Positions 51,651-60,879 of a stretch of DNA of 64,000 bases are shown one piece after another. Position numbers and translations under genes: made by a program. The notes beneath the pieces were generated by a model. It saw nothing but the letters and a program-made list of their open reading frames with translations, did no database searches and was not told the DNA's origin. Each line of letters begins with the position of its first letter. Positions within the stretch are counted from its first letter, which is position 1. The DNA comes from Fimbriimonadia bacterium (GTDB lineage: Bacteria; Armatimonadota; Fimbriimonadia; Fimbriimonadales; JABRVX01): the NCBI GenBank assembly GCA_039961735.1, contig JABRVX010000048.1, positions 1-64,000 on the forward strand, in the 5' to 3' direction.

Positions 51651-54533
51651 ATGCTCGTTCGTCTCTCTCGCTTAGCTCTGCACTCCCTAGTGCTGATTCC
51701 GACTGTCATGTCGGCGGGGTCGGCGCTCGGGCAGTCGGAGTTCGATGGCCGAGACCCTGTGGCCACCGTTACGGTAACGCCACCCTCCGTCGTGGAGGAC
51801 GAAATGGACGTCTACAACCGGATGATGCTTCGTCCCTTCGAGCTGACCTGGTCATGGCGTCCGCTGAAGCAGGATAACACCGAACCGCCCAAGATCAAGC
51901 CGGGCAAGGTGTGGAACTTCGACATCATCCAACGGAGCGGGGCCGACGTGGGTCTCGCGGATATCGGTTGGGATAGCGTCTCGTCAGGATCTGTGTGGCC
52001 ACCCGACCCCATTTTGGCCGTCGGACCGAATCACGTGCTCGTAGCTACCAACGCCGGCTTTCGAATCTACAACAAATCAGGGAGCCAAACCTACTCCTCG
52101 TCGTTCGGAACCTTCTTCAGCGGGCTTGCCGGGTTCACGTTCACGTCGGACCCGCGTGTTATTTATGACCATGACAGCGGTCGGTGGTTCCTGCTGATTC
52201 TGGGTCTCAACAACAGCTACTACTCGTGGTACCTATTGGCAGTATCGGATGACAGCGATCCGAACGGCACGTGGAAGAAGTACGCAATCGACTCGACGGT
52301 CAACGGCGGAACTGCCACCAACAACATGTCGGATTATCCCGGCATGGGGGTGAGCCAGGATGCGCTCTACATCACCGCCAACATGTTCAATCGCAGCACG
52401 TGGGCCTACCAGTACGTCAAGTTGCGGGTGATCCCCAAGCAACAGCTCCTGGACTTTGCCAGCAGTATTACCTACAGCGATCTGTGGAGCATCACGAACG
52501 CAGACGGAAGCACCGCATTCACGATCCAGCCCGCTCAGCACTGGGGCACGCCACAGGCGCCTTTCCTCGCGGACGTGCAGGGTACCAATCGGGTCAATAT
52601 CTTTGGCGTAAACAATCCGCTCGGCACCCCGTCGCTAACGAAGAAGAACGCCACCGTGACATCGTTCTCCGCCCCTCCCTCCGCGGTTCAACAGGGTGGT
52701 ACGGTACGACTCGATACGATCGACACTCGAACTTACAACTCGGTTTGGCGCAACAACTCGATCTACTTCGCGCACACGATTGGGCAGAGTAGCGTGGCTG
52801 CCTGCCGTTGGTACCAGCTGAACACGTCCAACTGGCCGACGTCGGTGAGTGTCACGACGAGCGGTACCGTGATCACGGCCGGTGTGTATCAGTGGTTCCC
52901 GTCGGTTGCGGTCAATCAGGACGACACGCTGTTCATGGGGTTCTGTCGGGCGTCGAGTAATGAGTATGCCTCCATCTACTATGCCTACCGCCTGGCATCC
53001 GACCCGCCCGGTCAAATGACGGTGCCGACGGTCATCAAGGCGGGCGCCCGCTACTACACCGGCGAGGGTGGTAGTCCTGTGCGATGGGGAGACTACACCG
53101 GTACCGTGGTCGACCCGCAGGATGATCGCACCTTCTGGCACTTCAATGAGTACCCGCACGCAACCTCGGGCAGCACCTGGCGCACATGGGTTCAGCAGGT
53201 TACGCTGACACCACCCGGAGACCCCACCACACTGCTGGTGTTGAATGCCGGGGGCCAAATCGGTGCCACCGTCACGCTGAGCGCAACGTTGACGCGAGAC
53301 TCGGACGGTGCGCCGCTCTCGGGGAAGACTGTCAGCTTCAAGGTCGCCTCCAATTCCGTCGGCTCAGGAACTACGAACGGAAGCGGTGTGGCGACTGTGA
53401 ACTACACGATTCCGCCGAGCCTGGGCACGGGCGTGAAGACGATCCAAGCAGACTTCGCGGGCGACGGCACCTATGCAGCATCCACGGGCAGTGGAAACTT
53501 GACGGTTACGAAGGCGAGCTCCGTCGTAGAGGCCTACGATGCCTCCGGACCGCTCGGACAGAGTATCAACCTGAGCGCCAAACTGACCCGCGCTACGGAC
53601 GGCGCTCTCCTCGAAGGGCAGAGCCTGACATTCAAGGTAGACAGTGTGAACGTCGGCACGGCGACAACGGGCTCGAACGGCATCGGCACCGTCGCCTACA
53701 CACCGCAGGAGGGCGGCGGAGTCGGAGCCAAGACGATCACGGTGGAGTTCGACGGCGACTCACTGCATGACCCATCGAGCGACACAGCAACTTTGACCGT
53801 TCAGAAGGCCAACACTTCGGTAACACCGCAGAATGCCAGCGGCACGAGCGGCCAACCCGTGACGCTCACCGCCACCCTTCGCCGCACGACGGACAATCTC
53901 CCGCTCGTCGGTCGGACCGTTTCGTTCGATGTCGGCGGCTACTCTGCAGGCTCGGCGGTCACGGCCTTCGGTGGCGTTGCGACGGTCAACTGGGTCATCC
54001 CGGCGGAACTCGGCACAGGTGCAAAAACGATCACTGCCTCCTTCGCGGGCGACAGCTTGTACAACGCCTCGAACGGCACCGCCACACTCGACGTGGCTCC
54101 TGGTGGAGCGACTGTCAGCGGCGTGGTCACGCTCGAGCAGTATCTCGGCGGGCCAGGCCAGAGTGCAACGATCCAGTTCCGGGAGATTCCGTCCGGCACC
54201 GTGATTCATAGTGCGACCATCGTGCTGGATGGCGCTGGGAACTACTCGACGTCTAATGTGCCGGCGGGCACCTACGACGTGGCGGTCAAGTTCGTGAACT
54301 GGCTGCGACAGGTGGTGCCCAACGTCACGGTCTCCGGTTCGACCACGGTGAACTTCTCGCTGTCCAACGGCGATGTCAACGATAGCAACACGGTCGACAT
54401 CGTTGACCTGAATGCCATTCTGTCGTTCTTCGGGAACGCAGGCGGCACAGGCGACCTGAACTGGGATGGATCCGTGAACCTCGTGGACCTGAACATCGTT
54501 CTTTCGAACTTCGGGATGGTCGGGGCCCCGTAA
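51651..54533 (+). CDS. Secreted beta-propeller protein with three Ig-like repeats and a dockerin-like C-terminus
   Basis: A 960-residue secreted protein. The signal peptide covers about 1-28. Residues about 90-515 look like a beta-propeller (DPILAVGPNHVLVATNAGF, DPRVIYDHDSGRWFLL, DYPGMGVSQDALYITANMF, VRWGDYTGTVVDPQD). Three tandem Ig-like repeats of about 95 residues follow (about 520-815; each with TLSATLTRDSDGAPLSGKTV-type sequence and FAGDGTY/FDGDSLH/FAGDSLY). The C-terminus (about 820-960) is a carboxypeptidase-regulatory-like sandwich plus two dockerin-like calcium motifs (DVNDSNTVDIVDLNAILSFF, DLNWDGSVNLVDLNIVLSNF), ending VGAP. TAGGAGG precedes the ATG. The function is unknown. Confidence 0.8.
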   Translation: MLVRLSRLALHSLVLIPTVMSAGSALGQSEFDGRDPVATVTVTPPSVVEDEMDVYNRMMLRPFELTWSWRPLKQDNTEPPKIKPGKVWNFDIIQRSGADVGLADIGWDSVSSGSVWPPDPILAVGPNHVLVATNAGFRIYNKSGSQTYSSSFGTFFSGLAGFTFTSDPRVIYDHDSGRWFLLILGLNNSYYSWYLLAVSDDSDPNGTWKKYAIDSTVNGGTATNNMSDYPGMGVSQDALYITANMFNRSTWAYQYVKLRVIPKQQLLDFASSITYSDLWSITNADGSTAFTIQPAQHWGTPQAPFLADVQGTNRVNIFGVNNPLGTPSLTKKNATVTSFSAPPSAVQQGGTVRLDTIDTRTYNSVWRNNSIYFAHTIGQSSVAACRWYQLNTSNWPTSVSVTTSGTVITAGVYQWFPSVAVNQDDTLFMGFCRASSNEYASIYYAYRLASDPPGQMTVPTVIKAGARYYTGEGGSPVRWGDYTGTVVDPQDDRTFWHFNEYPHATSGSTWRTWVQQVTLTPPGDPTTLLVLNAGGQIGATVTLSATLTRDSDGAPLSGKTVSFKVASNSVGSGTTNGSGVATVNYTIPPSLGTGVKTIQADFAGDGTYAASTGSGNLTVTKASSVVEAYDASGPLGQSINLSAKLTRATDGALLEGQSLTFKVDSVNVGTATTGSNGIGTVAYTPQEGGGVGAKTITVEFDGDSLHDPSSDTATLTVQKANTSVTPQNASGTSGQPVTLTATLRRTTDNLPLVGRTVSFDVGGYSAGSAVTAFGGVATVNWVIPAELGTGAKTITASFAGDSLYNASNGTATLDVAPGGATVSGVVTLEQYLGGPGQSATIQFREIPSGTVIHSATIVLDGAGNYSTSNVPAGTYDVAVKFVNWLRQVVPNVTVSGSTTVNFSLSNGDVNDSNTVDIVDLNAILSFFGNAGGTGDLNWDGSVNLVDLNIVLSNFGMVGAP

Positions 54534-54563
54534 GGGTCTACGGATTACACGTCTGACTGACTG

Positions 54564-54592
54564 CGGAGGGGCGCCTTCCTGGCGCCCCTCCG
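54564..54592 (+). terminator. Strong hairpin terminator
   Basis: Perfect 12-bp stem CGGAGGGGCGCC / GGCGCCCCTCCG with loop TTCCT, 30 bp after the stop, followed by GTCCTTGT. The remaining gap to the next gene (54593-54815) shows nothing else clear. Confidence 0.7.
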
Positions 54593-54815
54593 GTCCTTGT
54601 CGCGCGCGGCCCGCGAACCCGGGAACTGGACAGGCAGGCAATGTGTTGACTCCTAACGCAGAGGGTCCGATTCGGAATGAACCGGCCTTGCCCGCGTGTT
54701 CGGGTCTTTGCGGGGGACCGGGTTTGCCGAATTGGTCTTTTGTTCGACTGCGTGCCGAGCCCAGGCACATCGCCAGGGCCAGGGCGCAGATATCTAGGAG
54801 TTTGGAGGCGTACCT

Positions 54816-57758
54816 GTGCTTAGGTTGGCATTAGCCGCGATGGCCGTGGTTCTGGCGCTGTCCGCCGGTGCGGCGGAGAGCAAGCAGGCTGCGACGCAAC
54901 GGCTTCAGCGCGATTATCCCGCCGTTCGGTTTTTCACATCGGAGGGCAAGCTTAGCCGTGTCTACGGCACCAAGATGTCCGCGTTCGGCACCCCGGAGCG
55001 GTCGGCCGACGCGTTCTTGAGAGCCTATAGCGACGCATTCGGAGTTCCCAGCAGCAATCTCGTGTTCGAGGCCGAGCACGAGTTGATGCAGGGCAAGTTC
55101 ACGGTGCTTCACTATCGGCAGTTCTGCAACGGTCTCGAAGTGGACCGGGCCTACCTCACTGTGTTGGTGAAGAACGAGCCCGGCTACCCAGTGGTCTTGG
55201 CTTCCGCCAACGTGTACGACATCACCAATGTGGCCCTAACACCCATCCGGATCGGTGTCCAGGACGCGATGGCCCGCTGGGCCCGCTGGTACCCCGATTT
55301 CACTTTCAGCCAGCCGGAGTTCATCGTGTATGCACAAGACGGTAAGGCGACCTACGCCTACCGCTTCACTGGCAGCAATGGCAATCCGGATGATCCCGAA
55401 GCTTACGAGTTCATCGTAGACGCATCGAAGCCTGATGCTCCTTTGCTCCGCATGGAGGACCGAATCCTGTACGTGGACGTCACCGGTCAGGTGCTAGGCT
55501 ATGCGACGCCCGGAGTTAAGCCGGACCGCACGGACAACCCACCGACCATCCAGCCGATCCGGGACATCTGGGTTCGCTTGACGGGCGGTAACGCCGCGTA
55601 TACAGACGCGAGCGGCAACTACGTGATCCCGCACGGCGGCAGCTCGGACGTCACGTTGAGCACCTCGGTCGGTGGTTCGGGTGCGACGCAGGCCGGCCGC
55701 TGGGTTAGGCTCACCACTGCTGCAGGCTCGATTCTGTCCCTCTCGCAGACAGTGACGCCCCCAGGACCGGGCAACTTCCTGTACAACCCCACACCGTCGG
55801 AGTACTTGACGGCGCAGATGAACGGGTTCATCTGGACGACGAACATTCACAACTTCGTTAAGCAGCACGTACCTACCTATCCCGGAGTCGACGTGCAGCT
55901 TCCGTGCAACGTGAACCTGAACAACACTTGCAACGCGTACTACGATTACAGTTCGATCAACTTCTATCGAGCGGGCGGCGGGTGCCCCAACACCGCGTAC
56001 TCGTCCGTCATCGCTCACGAGTACGGTCACCACATCGTGTACAGCGGGCACACCAGCGCAACCGGTGATTACCATGAGGGCATGGCAGACGTGTCTTCGG
56101 CGTTCCTCCTGCAGGACCCGTGCCTCGGTTACGGCTTTCTGGGAGGCAACGCGTGTCTACGCAACTGCTACAACACGGTGAATTACCCGTGCTCGGGAGA
56201 AGCGCACCTCTGCGGGCAGGTCCTCTCCGGCGCTTTCTGGTTGACCCGTGACCAGTTGATGGTCACCGAGCCCGTCGAGTACCACAACATCATCAGCGCA
56301 CTTTGGCTGAACTCGATTCTGCTCCGCCCGCCATCGGTCAACCCAGGCATCACGATTGACGTGCTGACGCTGGACGACGATAACGGCGACATCGCAGACG
56401 GCACGCCGCACTACAACGAGATCGCGACGGGCTTCGGAGCGAAGAACCTCACGGCTCCGCCTCTCTCGCTGTTGAAGTTCACTTTCCCGGACGGGCAGCC
56501 CGAGACCGTAAGCCCGGCGGGGGGCACTACAATGCGGGTCGTGGTGAGCGCGCTGTCCAAGCAGCCACAGCCCGGAACCGGCAAGCTGCACTACAGCACC
56601 GGTGGCGGCTACACCGAGATCGCGATGAACGAGGTCTCGCCGAACGTCTACGACGCAGTGTTCCCGGCCATACCTTGCGGGACGACCATCAACTACTATG
56701 TCTCTGCAAGGACGACGGAAAACGCGCTCGTCACTTCGCCTAGCAACGCTCCGACCAGCACCTACAAGACGATAAGTGCTGGCAGCCTTGTCACCGTGTT
56801 CAGCGACAACTTCAACACGAACCAAGGCTGGACGGTGCAGAACAGCTCGGGTCTGACCGCCGGAGCTTGGCAGCGGGCCATCCCGAACGGCGGCGGCACG
56901 CGTGGCGACCCGCCGACCGACTATGACGGATCCGGCTACTGCTACGTCACACAGAACGGACCCGGCGACACCGACGTGGACGGCGGCACCACATACCTGA
57001 TCTCGCCGACGTTCGACCTGAGCGGCGGCGACGCGATTATCAGCTATGCCCGCTGGTACTCGAACAACTTCGGGAACGACCCGTACAACGACGTGTTCAT
57101 CGTGTCCGTTTCGAACAACAACGGCGCGTCGTGGGTCACCGCCGAGGTGGTCGGCCCCACTGGACCGCAGGTCGAAGGTGGCTGGTACACCAGCTCGTTC
57201 AAGGTCGGCGACTTCGTGACGCCGAACGCGACCGTCAAGGTGCGCTTCGAGGCCGGTGACTTGAACGCAGGATCGGTCATCGAGGCCGGCGTGGATGCGG
57301 TCAAGGTGACGCAGATCGGCTGCGAGACTCCGGCATCGCTGTCGGGAACAATCACGCTGAACGGCCTGATCCCGTCGCCTGCGGGCATCAACCTCACCAT
57401 CGAGTTCCGCAATCCGGGCACGCAGACGGTCGTTGCCTCTTATCCGGTCACGCTGGACGGCTCCGGTGGGTATGCGGTGCCGAGTGTCTTGTCTGGAACG
57501 TTCGATATCGCCGTGAAGCACGCCAACTGGCTGCGCCAGGTCCTCGCGTCTCAGAACGTTAGTGGTGCTACGGTGGCTAACTTCTCGCTAATCAACGGCG
57601 ACGCGAACTACGACAACGCAGTCGACCTGATCGACCTGAACGCCGTTCTCGCTGCGTTCGGGTTGACCGGACAATCCGACGTCAACTGGGACGGCACGGT
57701 GGACCTGCTCGACCTGAACATCGTGCTCAATAACTTCGGGTTCGTCGGCGCACCGTAG
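54816..57758 (+). CDS. Secreted M36/M4-like zinc metalloprotease with dockerin-like C-terminus
   Basis: A 980-residue exported metalloprotease. The signal peptide is followed by an FTP-like propeptide (about 40-130: GTPERSADAFLRAYSDAFGV, KFTVLHYRQFCNGLEVDRAY). The catalytic part has His401-Glu402-x-x-His405 (AHEYGHHIV) and the third ligand Glu421 in HEGMADVSS, a gluzincin pattern near M36/M4. After a beta-rich part with DNFNTNQGWTVQN (about 665-840), the protein ends in the same module as the gene upstream: a sandwich with ANWLRQVLASQNVSGATV and dockerin-like motifs ANYDNAVDLIDLNAVLAAFG and VNWDGTVDLLDLNIVLNNFG, end VGAP. The start is GTG at 54816 with GGAGG 7 nt upstream. Confidence 0.85.
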   Translation: MLRLALAAMAVVLALSAGAAESKQAATQRLQRDYPAVRFFTSEGKLSRVYGTKMSAFGTPERSADAFLRAYSDAFGVPSSNLVFEAEHELMQGKFTVLHYRQFCNGLEVDRAYLTVLVKNEPGYPVVLASANVYDITNVALTPIRIGVQDAMARWARWYPDFTFSQPEFIVYAQDGKATYAYRFTGSNGNPDDPEAYEFIVDASKPDAPLLRMEDRILYVDVTGQVLGYATPGVKPDRTDNPPTIQPIRDIWVRLTGGNAAYTDASGNYVIPHGGSSDVTLSTSVGGSGATQAGRWVRLTTAAGSILSLSQTVTPPGPGNFLYNPTPSEYLTAQMNGFIWTTNIHNFVKQHVPTYPGVDVQLPCNVNLNNTCNAYYDYSSINFYRAGGGCPNTAYSSVIAHEYGHHIVYSGHTSATGDYHEGMADVSSAFLLQDPCLGYGFLGGNACLRNCYNTVNYPCSGEAHLCGQVLSGAFWLTRDQLMVTEPVEYHNIISALWLNSILLRPPSVNPGITIDVLTLDDDNGDIADGTPHYNEIATGFGAKNLTAPPLSLLKFTFPDGQPETVSPAGGTTMRVVVSALSKQPQPGTGKLHYSTGGGYTEIAMNEVSPNVYDAVFPAIPCGTTINYYVSARTTENALVTSPSNAPTSTYKTISAGSLVTVFSDNFNTNQGWTVQNSSGLTAGAWQRAIPNGGGTRGDPPTDYDGSGYCYVTQNGPGDTDVDGGTTYLISPTFDLSGGDAIISYARWYSNNFGNDPYNDVFIVSVSNNNGASWVTAEVVGPTGPQVEGGWYTSSFKVGDFVTPNATVKVRFEAGDLNAGSVIEAGVDAVKVTQIGCETPASLSGTITLNGLIPSPAGINLTIEFRNPGTQTVVASYPVTLDGSGGYAVPSVLSGTFDIAVKHANWLRQVLASQNVSGATVANFSLINGDANYDNAVDLIDLNAVLAAFGLTGQSDVNWDGTVDLLDLNIVLNNFGFVGAP

Positions 57759-57783
57759 GCTGCGCCAGAACGGCTAACCAATC

Positions 57784-57813
57784 CGAGCCCGAGGGCAGAC
57801 GCCCTCGGGCTCG
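57784..57813 (+). terminator. Strong hairpin terminator
   Basis: Perfect 13-bp stem CGAGCCCGAGGGC / GCCCTCGGGCTCG with loop AGAC, 25 bp after the metalloprotease stop, followed by GCGCTTGCG. Confidence 0.7.
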
Positions 57814-57865
57814 GCGCTTGCGTGGGACCAGTGCGAACCTCCTCGGGCCCGCGTGCGTTAGCTAG

Positions 57866-57871
57866 TACAAT
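57866..57871 (+). promoter_or_regulatory. Putative -10 box of the superoxide dismutase gene
   Basis: TACAAT in GCTAGTACAATGACGG lies 29 nt before the ATG; GAGAGGAGG provides a ribosome site between. No clear -35 is seen. Confidence 0.4.
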
Positions 57872-57900
57872 GACGGAACTTCGAGAGGAGGAGACTGACC

Positions 57901-58518
57901 ATGCCCATCGTTGAGATTGCGGCGAAGCCGCTGCCGGAGAAGATCTACAACACCGAGGCGAACGGCATCTCTCGCCGAACGCACGACGAGCACTACAAAC
58001 TGTATCAAGGCTACGTGAACAAGACGAACGAGATCCGAAAGGCGCTCGCTGCGCTGGCGGACGAGGACTTCGCTGCGGGGAACCAGGTGTACTCGAAGAT
58101 CCGGTCGCTGAAGACCGACCTGACGTTCGCGCTAGGCGGCGTGTACAACCACGAGGTGTACTTCGACATCCTCGGAGGCAAGGGGGGCGCTCCGACCGGA
58201 CGAGTGGCCGAGTTGATCCAGCGCGACTTCGGCTCTTACGAGAACTGGGCGCGGGACCTGAAGGCGACCGGCATGTCTGCGCGCGGCTGGGCGTGGACGG
58301 CGGTGAACCACGCCACCGGCGAGTTGTTCAACTATCTGGGTGATGCACAGAACACCTTCCCGGTGTGGGGCGCGACGCCGATCCTGGCGCTGGACACGTA
58401 TGAGCACGCCTACTACCTCGACTTCGCCGTCGCCCGTGCGGGCTACATTGACGCGTTCCTGAAGTCCATTGACTGGGACGCAGTGAACGCTCGCCTGGCC
58501 GCCGCGCCTGGACAGTAG
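57901..58518 (+). CDS. Superoxide dismutase (Fe/Mn type)
   Basis: Dismutes superoxide; 205 residues, normal size. Metal ligands are in the expected order: His in SRRTHDEHYKLYQGYVN, His in YNHEVYFDILGG, then Asp and His in LALDTYEHAYYLDF. The central GAPTGRVAELIQRDFGSYENW and GWAWTAVNHATGEL are typical. The metal (Fe or Mn) cannot be decided from sequence. No signal peptide, so cytoplasmic. It is flanked by terminators on both sides and is probably monocistronic. Confidence 0.94.
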   Translation: MPIVEIAAKPLPEKIYNTEANGISRRTHDEHYKLYQGYVNKTNEIRKALAALADEDFAAGNQVYSKIRSLKTDLTFALGGVYNHEVYFDILGGKGGAPTGRVAELIQRDFGSYENWARDLKATGMSARGWAWTAVNHATGELFNYLGDAQNTFPVWGATPILALDTYEHAYYLDFAVARAGYIDAFLKSIDWDAVNARLAAAPGQ

Positions 58519-58540
58519 GCACACGGCCCACCGCTCTTCG

Positions 58541-58567
58541 CGCCCCCGCGTGGTATCTGCGGGGGCG
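58541..58567 (+). terminator. Terminator hairpin after superoxide dismutase
   Basis: Perfect 9-bp stem CGCCCCCGC / GCGGGGGCG with a 9-nt loop, 22 bp after the stop. Confidence 0.6.
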
Positions 58568-58620
58568 TAGTGGTCTGTCTGTGGTGCCCCCGACGCCATC
58601 ACGCGGCGCCGAGGCAGACC

Positions 58621-58663
58621 ACCACCCTGTCATCCCGAGTGAAGCGAAGAATGACAGGGTGGT
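58621..58663. repeat. Long intergenic hairpin, REP-like
   Basis: ACCACCCTGTCAT (58621-58633) pairs perfectly with ATGACAGGGTGGT (58651-58663) around a 17-nt loop. A second, overlapping inverted repeat is GTGGTCTG (58570-58577) / CAGACCAC (58615-58622). The loop text CCCGAGTGAAGCGAAGA resembles widespread 'GTCATCCCGAGCGAAGCGA' intergenic repeats (from memory). It may serve as the terminator of nrfA on the other strand. Confidence 0.6.
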
Positions 58664-58813
58664 GACGAGCGATTCGGTTCACACCAATGCCGCAACCGAC
58701 ACCCATGGGAAGATCGGCACCAGCGGGAAGCGCGGTCGGGACCACCCACTGCCGCAGTTGCCGACGCCCAGAATCAACATACTCCCACGAGCGCACTACC
58801 ACAGGCGCTACGC

Positions 58814-60244
58814 CTAACGCGTGGGTGGTGGTTGGGTGGCGGCTTCCTTCGCCTTCTGGGCATCCACGAACGGCTTGATGTAGGCCTGCGCCTTCTCCTT
58901 AGTGGTGATGTCCGGGAGTTGCAGCGGCGCCGGTGCCCCTCGCTTGGCACGCACCAACGTCGTCGCCAATCGGCTCTGCTGCGCCAGGTCGAGCGCCTTC
59001 GCCAACACCCGCGCACACTCTTGTGGCGCGTGGAAGCCCATGCCGTTATTGGCTGCCACGTAATCCCAATACATCTGCGCCTTCGAGATCAGCTTGCGCG
59101 GCGTCTCCAACTCGGCGTCGGTCGCGCCGAGCCGGATCGCATCGCCGATCTCCAGGTGACCTGCCGTAATCGCCTCTTCGGCACGGGTCAGCATCTCGCG
59201 GTTCTTGTCCTGGATGGCAGTAACTCGGCTCCGGACTTCCTGCTCCGACCACTTGTGGCACACTTGACACGAGTTGGCGATGTTGTAGAGCGGGCTGCGC
59301 ACCTGGTGGTCGGTGAACTTCACGCCGCCCTCGGTCTTGTAGGGCATGTGGCAGTCGGCACACGATACGCCACGGAATGCGTGGATGCCCTGCATGTACA
59401 CTTCCCAATCGGGGTGCTGCATCTTGATCATCTTCGCACCGCTGATGGCATGCACCCAATCGGTGTGTTGCACTTCGTCGTAGAACTTCTCCATGGCCTC
59501 TGCGGTCAGGCCGTGCTTCCAGGGGAATACTAAATAGTTCTCCTTCTTGCCGCGGAAGTAGTACTCCACATGGCACTGTGCGCATACCAAGGAGCGCATC
59601 TCTTGATGAGTGGCTTTGGTGATGTCCTTCCCCATCGCTTGGAACGCCTCGCGCAACGCGGGGCGAGAGATACGCAGTGCCATCGTCTTGTTGTCGTGGC
59701 AGTCCGCACACCCGATAGGGTTCTTGACCTCTCCCCGCATGGCGAGGAAGTTGCCGGAGTAGAACTTTGCAGGACCCATCTGGGCCATCAGCCTCGGCAC
59801 GTCGGGGCTCTTGCAGGTGTAGCAGGTCCCGGGGGACTTGTCGGTGATGCGCTTCGTCTGCAGCACGTCGTTCAAGCTGTGGTAGTGCCCTCGTGCCTGC
59901 GCGTAGTCCTTAGCGAAGGCATACCCTGCCCACATGATGACCAGCTTGGGGTTATCAGCAAGGTAATCGCGGAAGCCCGAGCCACCGTATTTCGTGTTCT
60001 CGTCGGTCTTCTTGGTCAGCTCCCAGGAGTTGTACTCCCGGGGAAAGTTGACTCCCCACTTGGAGTTGTCGGCCTCCCACTCGGCGATGGGCTGGATCAT
60101 CTGCAAGGCCAGATAACGGGTCTCTGCGCGACGCTCGGTGATCGAGGTGGCGAGCAGGCCGAGGATTACGACCCCCAAAACGCTGCCAAGAAAGACGAAC
60201 CATCCGAGCCAAGTACTTCGCTTCTTCTCGGGTGTGGCTTCCAT
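58814..60244 (-). CDS. nrfA: Ammonia-forming cytochrome c nitrite reductase catalytic subunit
   Basis: Reduces nitrite to ammonium with six electrons in the periplasm. The 476-residue pentaheme protein has an N-terminal membrane anchor or uncleaved signal (WLGWFVFLGSVLGVVILGLL), the diagnostic lysine-ligated active-site heme CYTCK (Cys141, Cys144, Lys145) and four CxxCH sites (CADCH, CAQCH, CADCH, CQVCH). QHPDWEVYMQGIHAFRGVSCADCHMPY and FTDHQVRSPL are strongly NrfA-like. The start ATG at 60244 is 2 bp after the nrfH stop, with GGAGG upstream. The C-terminus is Ala/Lys/Pro-rich. Confidence 0.95.
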   Translation of the reverse strand: MEATPEKKRSTWLGWFVFLGSVLGVVILGLLATSITERRAETRYLALQMIQPIAEWEADNSKWGVNFPREYNSWELTKKTDENTKYGGSGFRDYLADNPKLVIMWAGYAFAKDYAQARGHYHSLNDVLQTKRITDKSPGTCYTCKSPDVPRLMAQMGPAKFYSGNFLAMRGEVKNPIGCADCHDNKTMALRISRPALREAFQAMGKDITKATHQEMRSLVCAQCHVEYYFRGKKENYLVFPWKHGLTAEAMEKFYDEVQHTDWVHAISGAKMIKMQHPDWEVYMQGIHAFRGVSCADCHMPYKTEGGVKFTDHQVRSPLYNIANSCQVCHKWSEQEVRSRVTAIQDKNREMLTRAEEAITAGHLEIGDAIRLGATDAELETPRKLISKAQMYWDYVAANNGMGFHAPQECARVLAKALDLAQQSRLATTLVRAKRGAPAPLQLPDITTKEKAQAYIKPFVDAQKAKEAATQPPPTR

Positions 60245-60246
60245 AG

Positions 60247-60831
60247 CTATCTCGAACCTCCGGTCTTCTGGTCTCCGCGAACCCACGGGGGCATGATAGG
60301 CCCGGGGCTGGGAACGCTTGCGTTCGGCGTGGACGAAAGGCTGTGCTCTCGTCCGTGGGGGACGTCTCGATGGCACTCCGTGCACTGGCGCGTGAAGTCA
60401 CTGTGAATGGGCGCGCCGACTGCATCGAGCGTGCGCGCATGGCAACGGATGCAGTTCTGCTGGATAACGGCTTTGGACTCGGGTATCGCATGGATCACCT
60501 GCCGCTCCTTCCTGAGCGTGAACAGCAGGCTGTGGCGGAACCCATCCTTCATCTTGAAGTAGTACTTGGCGAGCACGCTGGTGTGCGGAACGTGGCAATC
60601 GTTACAATTCGTGACGCGGGCATGGCTCGAGTGTCGCCAGGACGCGTATTGCGGGTTCATGATGTGGCAGTTGACACAAGCCCGAGGGTCGTCGGAGAGA
60701 TAGGACGCGGCCTCCGAGATTCGCGCAACGTAGATGGCCATACCGATGAAGACGGCGACCGCGCCGAGACTTAGCAGCCTCAGCGGTTTCGGTAGCCCTG
60801 CAGCCAGAACCTCATCGAAGAGCTTGAGCAT
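60247..60831 (-). CDS. nrfH: NrfH-type membrane-anchored tetraheme quinol dehydrogenase
   Basis: Transfers electrons from the quinone pool to NrfA. The 194-residue product has one N-terminal membrane helix (LLSLGAVAVFIGMAIYVARI) and four CxxCH heme sites: CVNCHIMNPQYASW (CxxCHxM, as in NrfH heme 1), CNDCHVPH, CIRCH and CTECHRDVPHG. These match the NapC/NirT family, NrfH branch. It is the first gene of a two-gene nrfHA operon. The start ATG at 60831 has no strong ribosome site; the C-terminal 25 residues are low-complexity Pro/Ser. Confidence 0.93.
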   Translation of the reverse strand: MLKLFDEVLAAGLPKPLRLLSLGAVAVFIGMAIYVARISEAASYLSDDPRACVNCHIMNPQYASWRHSSHARVTNCNDCHVPHTSVLAKYYFKMKDGFRHSLLFTLRKERQVIHAIPESKAVIQQNCIRCHARTLDAVGAPIHSDFTRQCTECHRDVPHGREHSLSSTPNASVPSPGPIMPPWVRGDQKTGGSR

Positions 60832-60879
60832 TATGCAACCACGCCCGTGTCGCCCGGGCGCCATGGAAACCATTGTCCG

